From positions 930,001 through 994,000 of the forward strand of contig NZ_SCOL01000001.1 of assembly GCF_005503015.1 (NCBI RefSeq): a stretch of DNA of 64,000 nt. Reading direction: 5' to 3'. Below are positions 16,143 through 24,568 of this stretch, in pieces (the stretch's first letter is position 1; each line of letters opens with the position of its first letter). The stretch is from Bacillus sp. E(2018) (GTDB lineage Bacteria > Bacillota > Bacilli > Bacillales > Fictibacillaceae). Under the pieces are notes generated by a model. The model was not told the DNA's origin. It saw nothing but the letters and a program-made list of their open reading frames with translations, and did no database searches. Position numbers and translations under genes: made by a program.

Positions 16143-17324
16143 TTACTGATCTATCTCAAACATATAACGATTCGTCTGCACGCTAACTCCGAGTACGATT
16201 CCCATTAACATCATATTAGATAAAAGTGAGCTTCCTCCATAGCTTAAGAAAGGAAGTGTAACCCCAGTTACCGGTAATAAGCCAATATTCATACCAACAT
16301 TTTGGAAGATCTGGAACGAAAGAAGTCCAATAATTCCTGAACACATATATCCGCCGAATGAGTAGTTTGATTTCACACCGAGTATCACGATTTTATAGAT
16401 TAATAAGAAGAATAGACTTACTACGATAGATGTACCGAGAAAACCTGTGTCTTCGCCAATAATGGAAAAGATAAAGTCAGTATGAGCCTCAGGTACATAC
16501 ATAATCCCTTCCATCCATCCCTTACCAGAATACCAACCTGAACCGATCGCAGTAATGGCCTGTTTTGTTTGATAACCTTGGTCTGTGTATTCAAACGGAT
16601 TTAACCAGCCGTTTATCCTACTTCGTTGGTGAGGAAGAAGTAAGATGAGCAGTTTCGTCTGAAAAAAGGTATTAAATTTAAAATAGATGACGATTAATGC
16701 TGTTATGACGATAGATGGCAGTGAAATAACGGCCAAAATAATCTTCCAGCTAACACCTGATATGAAGATGATGGACAGAATGATGGATAGGTAGAGCATA
16801 ATCATTCCGGAATCAGGCTGGATGGCGACAAATACAATAGGGGCAAGACTAGCTAGTCCCATTTTATAAATGAGATACAGATCCGATTTAATCGTACGTT
16901 GAATATATTGATAATTATGTGATTCAACGATATTACTAAGAACTAAGATCAAAGCGATCTTCATGAATTCAGATGGCTGAAACGAGCCAAGAAAAGGCAA
17001 TTGATACCACGCTTTTGAGCCGTTGATCGGTTTTGCTATACTTTCTGGTGCGAAAATTAACATCACAATAAAAAATAAAACGATGCCATAAAAATACCAA
17101 GACATTCTTTTAAGCTGCTCAAAATCTAAGCGCGCTATAGCTAGCATTAAAACGGTACTTAAGGTGTACCAGAATATTTGTTTAGGAACAAAATTATCGT
17201 TGTATTGACCGGATTGTTGGCCACTATATATGAACATCAAGCTAATGATTGATAATAAGAAGAGTATAAATAGAATCCCATAATCTAATTTGTCTATAAA
17301 TGATTTACTATTTGGAGTCTCCAT
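16143..17324 (-). CDS. FtsW/RodA/SpoVE-family peptidoglycan polymerase
   Basis: A 393-aa SEDS protein with ten or so TM helices and the family motifs NGSKAWYQLPFLGSFQPSEFMK, QPDSGMIM, EAHTDFIFSIIGEDTGFLG and the C-terminal LPFLSYGGSSLLSNM. SEDS proteins polymerise lipid II glycan chains with a partner class B PBP. I cannot tell whether this is the elongation RodA or a paralogue, and no PBP gene is adjacent. ATG 17324 is preferred over the upstream GTG 17333, which lies only 2 bases from GGAAG. Confidence 0.85.
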   Translation of the reverse strand: METPNSKSFIDKLDYGILFILFLLSIISLMFIYSGQQSGQYNDNFVPKQIFWYTLSTVLMLAIARLDFEQLKRMSWYFYGIVLFFIVMLIFAPESIAKPINGSKAWYQLPFLGSFQPSEFMKIALILVLSNIVESHNYQYIQRTIKSDLYLIYKMGLASLAPIVFVAIQPDSGMIMLYLSIILSIIFISGVSWKIILAVISLPSIVITALIVIYFKFNTFFQTKLLILLLPHQRSRINGWLNPFEYTDQGYQTKQAITAIGSGWYSGKGWMEGIMYVPEAHTDFIFSIIGEDTGFLGTSIVVSLFFLLIYKIVILGVKSNYSFGGYMCSGIIGLLSFQIFQNVGMNIGLLPVTGVTLPFLSYGGSSLLSNMMLMGIVLGVSVQTNRYMFEIDQ

Positions 17325-17416
17325 GTACCGCACTTCTTCCTGTTTTCATTATTTTACCAAAAATAATGATACCACATTTTGGATGGGTTGATACAAGATT
17401 AAGTATTTACGATATG

Positions 17417-17467
17417 TTGACTTAAGAAAATAGTGTGATAAGATTACCTTACGACCGTTCGGAAGGT
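17417..17467 (+). promoter_or_regulatory. TetR-gene promoter with overlapping palindromic operator
   Basis: TTGACT (17417-17422) and TAAGAT (17439-17444) are 16 bases apart. At 17446-17467 lies an imperfect 22-bp palindrome with arms ACCTT and AAGGT and an inner CGA/TCG, symmetrical at 18 of 22 positions. It covers the expected transcription start, as in autorepressed TetR operators. Confidence 0.6.
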
Positions 17468-17476
17468 GGTTAACCA

Positions 17477-18064
17477 ATGACGTATGATCAATTGAAACAA
17501 ACAGCTCTCATTCAGTTTGCCCAACTAGGGTTTGAGGGTGCTTCTTTGTCTGTAATCGCAAACGAAGTGGGAATAAAAAAACAATCCATCTACACTCACT
17601 TTAAGAGTAAGGATGATCTCTATATACAAACGTTTCATGAGGCAACTGACTGTGAAATCGAATATGTAAAACAATTTATTGAAGATCAGGGATCTCTTCA
17701 ATTAAGAGAAGTTTTGTCCAAATTTTTAACGGAGTATTTAGAGCGATTTGAGAAAAATAATAATATGAAATTTTTTATGAGAACTTCTTTTTATCCGCCA
17801 GTGAAGCATGAAGAAGTCATTAAAATGGGAAGCAACAAATTTGTCGATCGTTTAGAGAGTTTGTTTACAGAGCTTTTTGAACAGAATTCGGAACTGTTAC
17901 GAGTGGATATTACACCTGAAACAGCGGCTCTTTCATTTTTGACGATGTTAGATGGACTCCTTGTTGAGTTGATCTATGGAATTCCAGAGCGTCTTCAAAA
18001 AAGGTCTACACAGTCGTGGCTTGTTTTCTGGCGGGGTATTTGTAATGAAAGTGGTGAATTGTAA
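17477..18064 (+). CDS. TetR/AcrR-family regulator of the SMR efflux pair (YvdT-like)
   Basis: A 195-aa repressor. The N-terminal HTH (residues 5-50) includes [20 protein letters not shown] and [16 protein letters not shown]. The C-terminal ligand domain carries a TetR_C region. Its stop shares one base with the ATG of the first SMR gene. The order TetR-SMR-SMR matches B. subtilis yvdT-yvdS-yvdR. It probably represses the operon through the palindrome just upstream of its gene and releases it on binding a cationic compound. Confidence 0.85.
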   Translation: MTYDQLKQTALIQFAQLGFEGASLSVIANEVGIKKQSIYTHFKSKDDLYIQTFHEATDCEIEYVKQFIEDQGSLQLREVLSKFLTEYLERFEKNNNMKFFMRTSFYPPVKHEEVIKMGSNKFVDRLESLFTELFEQNSELLRVDITPETAALSFLTMLDGLLVELIYGIPERLQKRSTQSWLVFWRGICNESGEL

Positions 18065-18405
18065 TGAATCGTTCATGGGGCTATGTCCTTTTAGGTTCAG
18101 TGTTTGAAGTGTGTTGGGTAATCGGTTTAAAGCATTCTTATGATTTTGTGACGTGGACGGGAACAACGATCGCTATTATTTTTTCCTTTTCGCTACTCAT
18201 CTTAGCAACCAAACATCTTCCTGTAGGTACAGTTTACGCCGTATTCACGGGATTAGGAGCAAGTGGAACTGTTTTGATGGAGATGCTTGTATTCGGTGAA
18301 CCGTTTAGAATGCTGAAAATCATACTCATTCTGATTCTTCTTGCAGGAGTAATGGGCCTTAAATTAGTAACAGGAGAACCAAAATCAGAAGGAGGGGTTC
18401 AATAA
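18064..18405 (+). CDS. Small multidrug resistance (SMR) protein, first subunit
   Basis: A 113-aa protein with four TM helices and the SMR signature. It starts [20 protein letters not shown], which contains the essential membrane Glu, and has [17 protein letters not shown] in TM3. Paired SMR proteins form antiparallel heterodimers that export guanidinium or quaternary cations in exchange for protons. It overlaps the next SMR gene by one base (TAATG), so equal expression is expected. Confidence 0.85.
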   Translation: MNRSWGYVLLGSVFEVCWVIGLKHSYDFVTWTGTTIAIIFSFSLLILATKHLPVGTVYAVFTGLGASGTVLMEMLVFGEPFRMLKIILILILLAGVMGLKLVTGEPKSEGGVQ

Positions 18406-18719
18406 TGGGCTGGATCTTTCTGGTGTTTGCAGGTCTATTTGAAGTAGTAGGTGTAACAGGCATGAACCTTGTTGCTAAGAAGAGAAACATATTATCTTTT
18501 CTTGTTCTTGTTCTTGGGTTCAGCAGCAGTTTTCTTTTGTTGAGTCTCGCTATGCAATCTTTGCCTATGGGTACAGCGTACGCGATCTGGACAGGAATTG
18601 GTACAGTAGGTTCTGGACTTGTCGGAATTTTGTTTTATGGTGAATCAAAAAATGGATTAAGAATTCTTTTTATGGCAATGGTCCTCAGTGCTGCAGTTGG
18701 ACTTAAACTTATTAGCTAA
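18405..18719 (+). CDS. Small multidrug resistance (SMR) protein, second subunit
   Basis: A 104-aa four-TM SMR protein with the Glu-bearing IFLVFAGLFEVVGVTGMN segment and MGTAYAIWTGIGTVGSGL in TM3. It differs from the first subunit in its loops and so probably inserts in the opposite topology. The pair resembles B. subtilis YvdS/YvdR more than the guanidine-riboswitch pair GdnC/GdnD, because no ykkC-type riboswitch is present and a TetR gene is. Confidence 0.85.
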   Translation: MGWIFLVFAGLFEVVGVTGMNLVAKKRNILSFLVLVLGFSSSFLLLSLAMQSLPMGTAYAIWTGIGTVGSGLVGILFYGESKNGLRILFMAMVLSAAVGLKLIS

Positions 18720-18786
18720 GGAAGGATATCTATGTTCTTAAGTAGAATATAACTCGCTATACATTTTAAGTAGAAGAGGGATCACC

Positions 18787-19191
18787 TTGGGAATTCATGA
18801 TACGTTTCGATTTGGTTCTCATGCTATGGTATTTAATGCAGAGAATAAGGTGCTTTTGTTAAAACGAACTTACGGAAACAAAGGTTGGAGTTTACCTGGT
18901 GGTGCGGTCGATCCGGGTGAAACGATTCATCAGGCATTATTTCGCGAATGTAGAGAAGAGCTTGGAATTGATGTGATTGATCCTGTTTTAACAGGGTTGT
19001 ATTATCACAGTTCAATTAACACACATGCAGCAATATTCCGATGTATGATTTCAGATGATGACGAGATCGTTCTTAGCTCCGAACATTCTGCCCTAAGATG
19101 GGCCGATCTAGCAGAATTAAGTGAAAGTCAGCGAGTTCGAGCGGAGGACGCAATACGTTTTAAAGGGCAGGTCTACAGTAGAGCTTTCTAA
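18787..19191 (+). CDS. Nudix hydrolase
   Basis: A 134-aa protein with a complete Nudix box, GGAVDPGETIHQALFRECRE followed by ELGI (G-x5-E-x7-RE-x2-EE-x-G pattern), which binds Mg2+ and hydrolyses nucleoside diphosphate linkages. The substrate cannot be predicted. Start is TTG 18787 with AGAGGG upstream. It is a monocistronic gene closed by a terminator. Confidence 0.85.
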   Translation: MGIHDTFRFGSHAMVFNAENKVLLLKRTYGNKGWSLPGGAVDPGETIHQALFRECREELGIDVIDPVLTGLYYHSSINTHAAIFRCMISDDDEIVLSSEHSALRWADLAELSESQRVRAEDAIRFKGQVYSRAF

Positions 19192-19211
19192 TACTCATGT
19201 ATATATTTTAG

Positions 19212-19246
19212 AGCATTTCTTCTAAGAGGGAGAAGTGCTTTTTATT
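19212..19246 (+). terminator. Intrinsic terminator after the Nudix gene
   Basis: AGCATTTCTTC / GGAGAAGTGCT (11 bp with G-U pairs) followed by a T-rich run. Confidence 0.75.
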
Positions 19247-19307
19247 TTGAAGTAATAGATACTAATACCTAGAAAATTCGTCTTTTTGACAAGGATATGC
19301 TTAAAAG

Positions 19308-19317
19308 TTGTCGAAAA
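19308..19317 (+). promoter_or_regulatory. Spo0A box upstream of the kinB-like gene
   Basis: TTGTCGAAAA is a full match to the 0A box (TGNCGAA core). A one-mismatch copy (TTGTCAAAA on the minus strand) lies at about 19284-19292 and overlaps a TTGACA. The ATG of the kinase gene is 39 bases downstream. Confidence 0.6.
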
Positions 19318-19355
19318 TCTTGTAAGATAGGTAAATCTAGGAAGTAGGGAACAGA

Positions 19356-20594
19356 ATGTTAGAGTCTATACAAAGCATGTGCTTACACGTGGTCTTTATC
19401 CTTTTTACCATCCTTATTTATCAAGTGTTTTTTAATGAAAGAGATGAAGAGAGGAAGAAAGTAACTTCGAAATACTTTTTGCTTATGCTGATTATTTTAG
19501 TTTTCACGATGAGTCAGCCAGTCGTTTATTCTGAAATCTATAAGTACGACTTTAAATCGGTTGCCATTATCTTGTCCTTTTTATACGGAGGAAAACGGGT
19601 AGGCTTTGCAAGTTTATTAGCACTATTAATAATGGGTTATTTCACAGATCAAAACCTAGCTATTTTGCTAGGAAATTATATGGTGCTCTGCTTATTATTG
19701 TTGCCTATTACAAAGCTCTTTCATCGCTACGGCATTAAAGGGAAAGTTATTGTAATCAGTTTGTTCTACTCACTGATCCCTATCACACGAGGAATTTCAC
19801 TTTTAATAAAAGGTGACGGGCAAGAACTCTTTTTTGAATTAAGTTCCTCTCTAATTGTATTGGCGACATTAATCGCAGTCGTGCACTTAATCGAAAATAT
19901 GAAAGAGCAAATTGAAATGAGACAAGAGCTTCTTCGTACAGAAAAAATGAATGTTGTCAGTCAGCTTGCTGCATCTGTGGCACATGAGATTCGAAATCCC
20001 ATGACTTCCGTACGAGGATTTATGCAGCTTATGCAAAAAGAAGAATTAACGAAGGAACAGCAGATGTACATTAGTATCTCAATTGAAGAACTGGATCGGG
20101 CACAGGAAATCATAAATCAATATTTAGCTTTAGCTAAACCACAAACGGATCAATATGAAATTATTGATCTAACATCTACGATCCAACAATCAATAGATGT
20201 GATGCACTCTTATGCCATTTTGAACTCTATACATATATCTCAACACGTGGAACCTTCATTGAAAATTGAGGGACTAAAACTGGAGATTCAGCAAGTATTG
20301 ATTAACATAATTAAGAATGCCATAGAAGCAATCAAATCAAAAGGAGAAATTAGAATAGTTGCATTTCATGATACGAACGGATATGTTCGCATTGAGATTA
20401 AGGATAACGGTGTAGGTATGTCTAAAGAACAATTGAATAAACTAGGCAGTCCTTATTATTCTACGAAAGAAAAAGGAACGGGACTAGGATTAACAGTTTG
20501 TCACCAAATCGTAAAACAGATGGGAGGAAGAATTAAGATTAATAGCGAGTTGAGAAAAGGAACAACCTTTACGATTAAACTGCCTTCAAAATGA
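19356..20594 (+). CDS. kinB: KinB-type sporulation sensor histidine kinase
   Basis: A 412-aa kinase. The N-terminus has six TM segments without a large external loop (LHVVFILFTILIYQVFF resembles the start of B. subtilis KinB), then a short coiled segment. HisKA has His210 in AASVAHEIRNPMTS, and HATPase_c has NIIKNAIEAI, DNGVGMS and GTGLGLTVCHQI. KinB feeds phosphate into Spo0F-Spo0B-Spo0A and starts sporulation. No response-regulator gene is adjacent, as expected for a phosphorelay kinase. A 0A box lies in the promoter region, so feedback by Spo0A is likely. Confidence 0.85.
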   Translation: MLESIQSMCLHVVFILFTILIYQVFFNERDEERKKVTSKYFLLMLIILVFTMSQPVVYSEIYKYDFKSVAIILSFLYGGKRVGFASLLALLIMGYFTDQNLAILLGNYMVLCLLLLPITKLFHRYGIKGKVIVISLFYSLIPITRGISLLIKGDGQELFFELSSSLIVLATLIAVVHLIENMKEQIEMRQELLRTEKMNVVSQLAASVAHEIRNPMTSVRGFMQLMQKEELTKEQQMYISISIEELDRAQEIINQYLALAKPQTDQYEIIDLTSTIQQSIDVMHSYAILNSIHISQHVEPSLKIEGLKLEIQQVLINIIKNAIEAIKSKGEIRIVAFHDTNGYVRIEIKDNGVGMSKEQLNKLGSPYYSTKEKGTGLGLTVCHQIVKQMGGRIKINSELRKGTTFTIKLPSK

Positions 20595-20640
20595 TGGTTT
20601 TAGTAAAGCTTTTGAATGAAGAGAAGAGGAGAGAAAAGTT

Positions 20641-21105
20641 ATTCTACAAAGAAAATTAGTAGCAGCTTCTTTATCTGGTACGATTTATGCCATCATTTTA
20701 GGTTTCTCTTTACCTAATCCTTTTGGAGATGAAACATTCAATTCAGTTCTAAGTTATGTATTTGCTAGTATTGGAATGATCCCTGTTTATATGATGTATA
20801 GTTTTCCTGTGATCTTAACCTATGGTGTTTTAACATCTGTAATTAGTGAAAAAATTGGAGTATTTATTTCAATAAAATCTGCAAATAAAAACGCAGAACT
20901 CATTATTTCTGGCGCATTGCATACGATTTTCGGTTTAATCTTGCTTGTGTTTAGTTTAGGCGCAGCTGTTTTGTACTTTATAACGGATAGGATATTAAAA
21001 AGAAGAAATAAGAAAATAAAATGGTATGATGCGTTAATAAGTCTATCCATACCTTTCCTTACATGGATCGTCACAATGGGAACAGTTTGGATTAAGGAAT
21101 TGTGA
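20641..21105 (+). CDS. Hypothetical four-TM membrane protein with apparent AUU start
   Basis: I do not recognise this protein. The frame is open from 20620 and reads RKLVAASLSGTIYAIILGF, then FNSVLSYVFASIGMIPVYMMY and two more TM segments before a basic IKWYD loop. Starting at ATG 20776 would cut off the first TM and half the second, and has no ribosome site. GAGGAG at 20626-20631 is well placed for ATT 20641, giving 154 residues. So either AUU is the start codon or the start has been lost. It lies 46 bases after kinB. Confidence 0.55.
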   Translation: MLQRKLVAASLSGTIYAIILGFSLPNPFGDETFNSVLSYVFASIGMIPVYMMYSFPVILTYGVLTSVISEKIGVFISIKSANKNAELIISGALHTIFGLILLVFSLGAAVLYFITDRILKRRNKKIKWYDALISLSIPFLTWIVTMGTVWIKEL

Positions 21106-21137
21106 GAAAATATCGTTTAACCCCTAGAGGTGGATAG

Positions 21138-21617
21138 ATGGAATTGAAAATAGCAAAGTACAAGGAAACGGATACAGAGGAGATTATCAAGCTGTTTTAT
21201 GAAACTGTACATACCGTAAATGCAAAAGACTATTCATCACTAGAGTTGGATGCTTGGGTATCCGTTCATGAATTACAATCTAAAGTGAAGTCGTGGAAGG
21301 AATCATTGTTAAACAACATAACGTTTGTAGCTAGGAATCATGATGGAATAGTTGGTTTTTGTGATTTAACATACAGTGGGCATTTAAATCGACTGTATGT
21401 TCATAAGGATTACCAACGACAAGGAATAGCATCGGCATTAGTAAATATGATTGAATCGGAAGCAAGGAAATTAAATGTATTAAGTATTGATACTGATGCA
21501 AGTATTACTGCTAAAGTATTTTTTGAACAGCGAGGATACCAAGTAGTTTCTCCGCAACATGTAGTTCGAAAAGGTGTTTCTTTGTTAAATTATAAAATGA
21601 CAAAAAAACTTATGTGA
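21138..21617 (+). CDS. GNAT acetyltransferase (YafP-like)
   Basis: A 159-aa GNAT protein with the acetyl-CoA motif LYVHKDYQRQGIASALV (Q/R-x-x-G-x-A) and a C-terminal IDTDASITAKVFFEQRGYQ segment very like E. coli YafP. The acceptor is unknown. ATG 21138 follows AGAGGTGG. It ends at a strong bidirectional terminator shared with the rap-phr genes. Confidence 0.8.
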   Translation: MELKIAKYKETDTEEIIKLFYETVHTVNAKDYSSLELDAWVSVHELQSKVKSWKESLLNNITFVARNHDGIVGFCDLTYSGHLNRLYVHKDYQRQGIASALVNMIESEARKLNVLSIDTDASITAKVFFEQRGYQVVSPQHVVRKGVSLLNYKMTKKLM

Positions 21618-21640
21618 ATAGATATCATTCTAGCAACACC

Positions 21641-21676
21641 AAAAAACGATCAGAAAAATTTCTGATCGTTTTTTGT
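21641..21676. terminator. Bidirectional terminator between the GNAT gene and phr
   Basis: A 16-bp perfect stem, AAAAAACGATCAGAAA with its reverse complement and a 2-base loop, with T/A runs on both sides. It lies between convergent genes. Confidence 0.9.
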
Positions 21677-21690
21677 GCTAATAAATAGTC

Positions 21691-21819
21691 TTATAATTTT
21701 TGAGAAAGAGAGAACGTTCTGCCATGCTCAGCTTGTTCAACTGATTTTGTGGATAGTCCAACAAATACAGCCGTTAGTGCTAGTGAAGTGATGATGATAC
21801 CTGCAGCGAATTTTTTCAT
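21691..21819 (-). CDS. Phr-type pre-signalling peptide
   Basis: A 42-aa ORF whose ATG overlaps the rap stop (ATGA), the usual rap-phr arrangement. It starts MKKFAAGIIITSLALTAVF, a Sec signal, and ends in a short hydrophilic tail VEQAEHGRTFSLSQKL. Phr peptides are exported, trimmed to five or six residues, reimported by Opp and inhibit their Rap. The EHGRT segment looks like known pentapeptides of the (A/E)R-x-x-T kind, but it is internal, so the mature form is uncertain. AGGAGG (plus-strand CCTCCT at 21827-21832) lies 7 bases upstream. Confidence 0.8.
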   Translation of the reverse strand: MKKFAAGIIITSLALTAVFVGLSTKSVEQAEHGRTFSLSQKL

Positions 21820-22895
21820 TTTAGTGCCTCCTTTTTTTGTAAAGCGCGTTTTGCTTCGTAAGACTCTTTAAAATAATAACTAGCTTTATTGTGGTTCTCT
21901 TTGGTGAAGAAGACCTGTGCAAGTTCTCCAGCATAATCTTCTACGAAACCAAAGAGTTCATGTTGTTTAAAATAGTCGTTTCCTTCTTTAACAATACGTT
22001 CAAGCTCGTTAATATCTGTTGCCTGATTTAAGGCGTTCAGAATTTTGAAGTGATGAAGGTATTCTTCATTCGCGAGCTCGATTCCTTTTTTGTAAAAAGG
22101 CATTGCTTTTTCTTCCTTATTCAATCGATAGAATTCTCGAGACAATAAGAAGTGGGTCTTATAAAAGGCTTCTTCTTCTTCAAATACCTCTAACAAATAG
22201 CGTACTGCCAGTTCGGACATGTTTTGTTCAGCATACAGATAACCGATGTTGTATTTGATTAGAGAGGTATATGACTGATCAATTCGTTTTGCGAGATCAA
22301 GAGCACAGAGAAAATGTTCTTCCGCTTTTCCGTATTGTTTCAATGATAGAGAAGCGAGCCCCAATATATTTTCACAACCGGATTGAAGAAGTTCATAATC
22401 TTCCGCTTCAGATAGCGTTTTCAAAGCTTCATTTGCATAATCTAGTGCTGTGAGTGGCTGACGGATATGATAATACAGAACGGCAGCTTTATGATAGAAA
22501 TCTGCACGCACAATGTCATCCGTCATGCTGTTCAATACGTTTAATAAGTTAAACGCCCGGATAAAACGCAGTTCTGCTACTTCATAATTTCCTTCTGCTG
22601 TTAATAGTATTCCGGTAATTAAGTTCATATAGTACCCAAAAATATCAGTTCGATTTAAGTGAACATCATTTAGGGTATCTAGTATAGCGTGAGCAGAAGC
22701 AAGCTCTTTCTTCAAAATCAAATATCGGCTGTTTAACAATTGATAATACAACTGTGTAGTGGGGTCTTTAATCTGTGTGATTTCACTCTTAATCTCGTTA
22801 TGTATGCTCTCTGATTGCTGTATGTGATTTGTCCGGATGGCTATATGCCATCGCTCGAGTGACTGTGTGATGGGCTCTCTAGTTCCGACGTTCAT
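21816..22895 (-). CDS. Rap-family response-regulator aspartate phosphatase / TPR regulator
   Basis: A 359-aa protein with an N-terminal helical bundle (about residues 1-75) and a TPR array to the end (for example ILGLASLSLKQYGKAEEHFL and YNIGYLYAEQNMSELAVRYL). It ends EAKRALQKKEALK. Rap proteins dephosphorylate Spo0F or block DNA binding by ComA, and are switched off by their Phr peptide. I chose ATG 22895 because AAAGGAG is 6 bases upstream. The open frame runs on to 22985. The partner phr gene overlaps its stop. The target cannot be read from the sequence. Confidence 0.85.
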   Translation of the reverse strand: MNVGTREPITQSLERWHIAIRTNHIQQSESIHNEIKSEITQIKDPTTQLYYQLLNSRYLILKKELASAHAILDTLNDVHLNRTDIFGYYMNLITGILLTAEGNYEVAELRFIRAFNLLNVLNSMTDDIVRADFYHKAAVLYYHIRQPLTALDYANEALKTLSEAEDYELLQSGCENILGLASLSLKQYGKAEEHFLCALDLAKRIDQSYTSLIKYNIGYLYAEQNMSELAVRYLLEVFEEEEAFYKTHFLLSREFYRLNKEEKAMPFYKKGIELANEEYLHHFKILNALNQATDINELERIVKEGNDYFKQHELFGFVEDYAGELAQVFFTKENHNKASYYFKESYEAKRALQKKEALK

Positions 22896-22955
22896 GGAAA
22901 ACTCCTTTCTATAAGACTTGTAATTTAAATCTAACATAAAATGGAAAAATAAAAC

Positions 22956-23016
22956 TTGGGAAAATTCCAGGTTAGGGGGTGCCATAATGTGACATTATTC
23001 TTATCAATTTTCCCAA
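22956..23016. promoter_or_regulatory. Paired inverted repeats upstream of rap
   Basis: TTGGGAAAATT (22956-22966) is repeated as its exact complement AATTTTCCCAA (23006-23016). Between them is a palindrome, ATAATGT-G-ACATTAT (22984-22998). They lie 60-120 bases before the rap start and may be operators. I found no ComA box. Confidence 0.45.
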
Positions 23017-23166
23017 TAATCTGACACGTTCGGGGATATGTAATTGTTTCGCTTAATGAAATCGTAATTATGAGGGTAGAAGGAGTATAAACATGTTTAT
23101 GGAATTAAAGTTTATAGAGACATAGGATCGTAAGAAAGAAAAGCGGGAGTTGAGGAAGCAGTGTTA

Positions 23167-23991
23167 ATGAAAAAAACATCTCACTATGGAGAGAAAAATA
23201 ATGTATCTTACTTAAATGGAAAGATTACTTTTCAAGGTGTCTCCCTTAATGTTTACAGTTACCTAGCAGATGGTGTATTAATCGACACAGGCGCGCAGTC
23301 TTTACATAAGCATTTTAAACCTTTTATTGATTCAGCTGATTTTGACCAAGTATTCATTACACATTTTCATGAAGATCATACAGGTTGTGCGAGTTATATT
23401 GAACAAACAAAAAAAGTTCCCATATATTTAGATAAAAAAACTATAAATTATTGCGCGAAACGAGCACATTATCCATTGTATAGACAGTTCTTTTGGGGAA
23501 GAAGAAAACCATTTCATGCACAAGAAATGAAAAAGGAGCTACAATCTAGAAATGCGCGTTGGGATGCCATTCCAACTCCTGGTCATGCACTGGATCATCA
23601 TGCTTTTTTAAATCGAGAAACGGGCCAGCTGTTCACCGGTGACCTGTACGTAATGGAAAGGACGAAAGTGGTACTTGAGGAAGAGAGTATCCCTACTATT
23701 ATTCAATCTTTAGAACGGGTTTTAACGTATGACTTTCAGGAAGTGTTTTGCAATCACGCAGGGTTTGTGAAGGATGGAAGGAAGGCAATTGAACGAAAAC
23801 TGCATTACTTATTAAGTATTCAGCAAGAAGTATTGACCTTACAAAATCAAGGTGACACCCCTGAAGTTATCTGTCAGAAGCTTTTCCCTAAGAAATTTCC
23901 TATCGTCAAATTCTCACGTGGTGAATGGGATTCTATTCATATTGTTCGTTCTATTATAAAAGAGAATCGCGTTATCCATAATAATATTTGA
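23167..23991 (+). CDS. MBL-fold metallo-hydrolase
   Basis: A 274-aa metallo-beta-lactamase-fold protein. The metal motif THFHEDHTG (HxHxDH) is followed by PTPGHALDHH (third ligand His), FTGDLYV (bridging Asp) and FCNHAGF. The C-terminal part ends in a small helical domain (CQKLFPKKF). Family members hydrolyse thioesters, lactones or phosphoesters. The substrate is unknown. ATG 23167 has AGGAAG 8 bases upstream. GTG 23161 is an alternative. Confidence 0.8.
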   Translation: MKKTSHYGEKNNVSYLNGKITFQGVSLNVYSYLADGVLIDTGAQSLHKHFKPFIDSADFDQVFITHFHEDHTGCASYIEQTKKVPIYLDKKTINYCAKRAHYPLYRQFFWGRRKPFHAQEMKKELQSRNARWDAIPTPGHALDHHAFLNRETGQLFTGDLYVMERTKVVLEEESIPTIIQSLERVLTYDFQEVFCNHAGFVKDGRKAIERKLHYLLSIQQEVLTLQNQGDTPEVICQKLFPKKFPIVKFSRGEWDSIHIVRSIIKENRVIHNNI

Positions 23992-24006
23992 AATTGAGGT
24001 TTTCTA

Positions 24007-24537
24007 ATGTCAATCACACAAGAAAATAAGGCAAGTATTCGTATCGTTCGTGTTGAGGATGCTGAAGCTATTCTTCAAATTCATCGTGAAGTAATTTCTG
24101 AACACGATTATTTTATTGCACTACCAAATGAATTTAATAAGACCAAAGAAGATCATCAAGAATGGATACGTAACATTCTTGAGCATGAACGTGAAACGAT
24201 GCTTGTGGCAGAATATGAAAACAAGTTGGTAGGATGGATCGTTTTTCGGTCACAAGAAAGAATGAGAATGCACCATATTGGATCGTTTGCCATCATGATA
24301 CAGAACGAATATAGAAATAAAGGGGTTGGTAAACAATTAATTCACGAGCTGTTATCTTGGGCTAAAAAACATCCAGTCATTGAAAAGGTTACCTTAGGAA
24401 CGTTCTCAACAAATACTCGAGCAATAGAATTATATAAAACGTTCGGTTTTAAAGAGGAAGGGCGCAAAGTTAGAGAATTTAAGTTTGGTAACGGCGAGTA
24501 TGTAGATGATGTCTTGATGTATAAGTTAGTTAAATAA
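24007..24537 (+). CDS. GNAT acetyltransferase
   Basis: A 176-aa GNAT protein. The acetyl-CoA loop is in IQNEYRNKGVGKQLIHELL, and LGTFSTNTRAIELYKTFGF follows in the C-terminal half, a typical RimI/Pat-like layout. The acceptor is unknown. Start ATG 24007 follows GAGG, 15 bases after the MBL gene, so the two are probably one transcript ending at the 24569 terminator. Confidence 0.8.
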   Translation: MSITQENKASIRIVRVEDAEAILQIHREVISEHDYFIALPNEFNKTKEDHQEWIRNILEHERETMLVAEYENKLVGWIVFRSQERMRMHHIGSFAIMIQNEYRNKGVGKQLIHELLSWAKKHPVIEKVTLGTFSTNTRAIELYKTFGFKEEGRKVREFKFGNGEYVDDVLMYKLVK

Positions 24538-24568
24538 TCACGATTAAGTTCAATTACTACAAGAATGA

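Noticed and set aside
15938..16186. Plus-strand ORF over the 21-bp array, and its minus-strand counterpart
   Set aside because: They only translate the repeat into heptads, lack ribosome sites and run into the terminator or the rodA-like gene.
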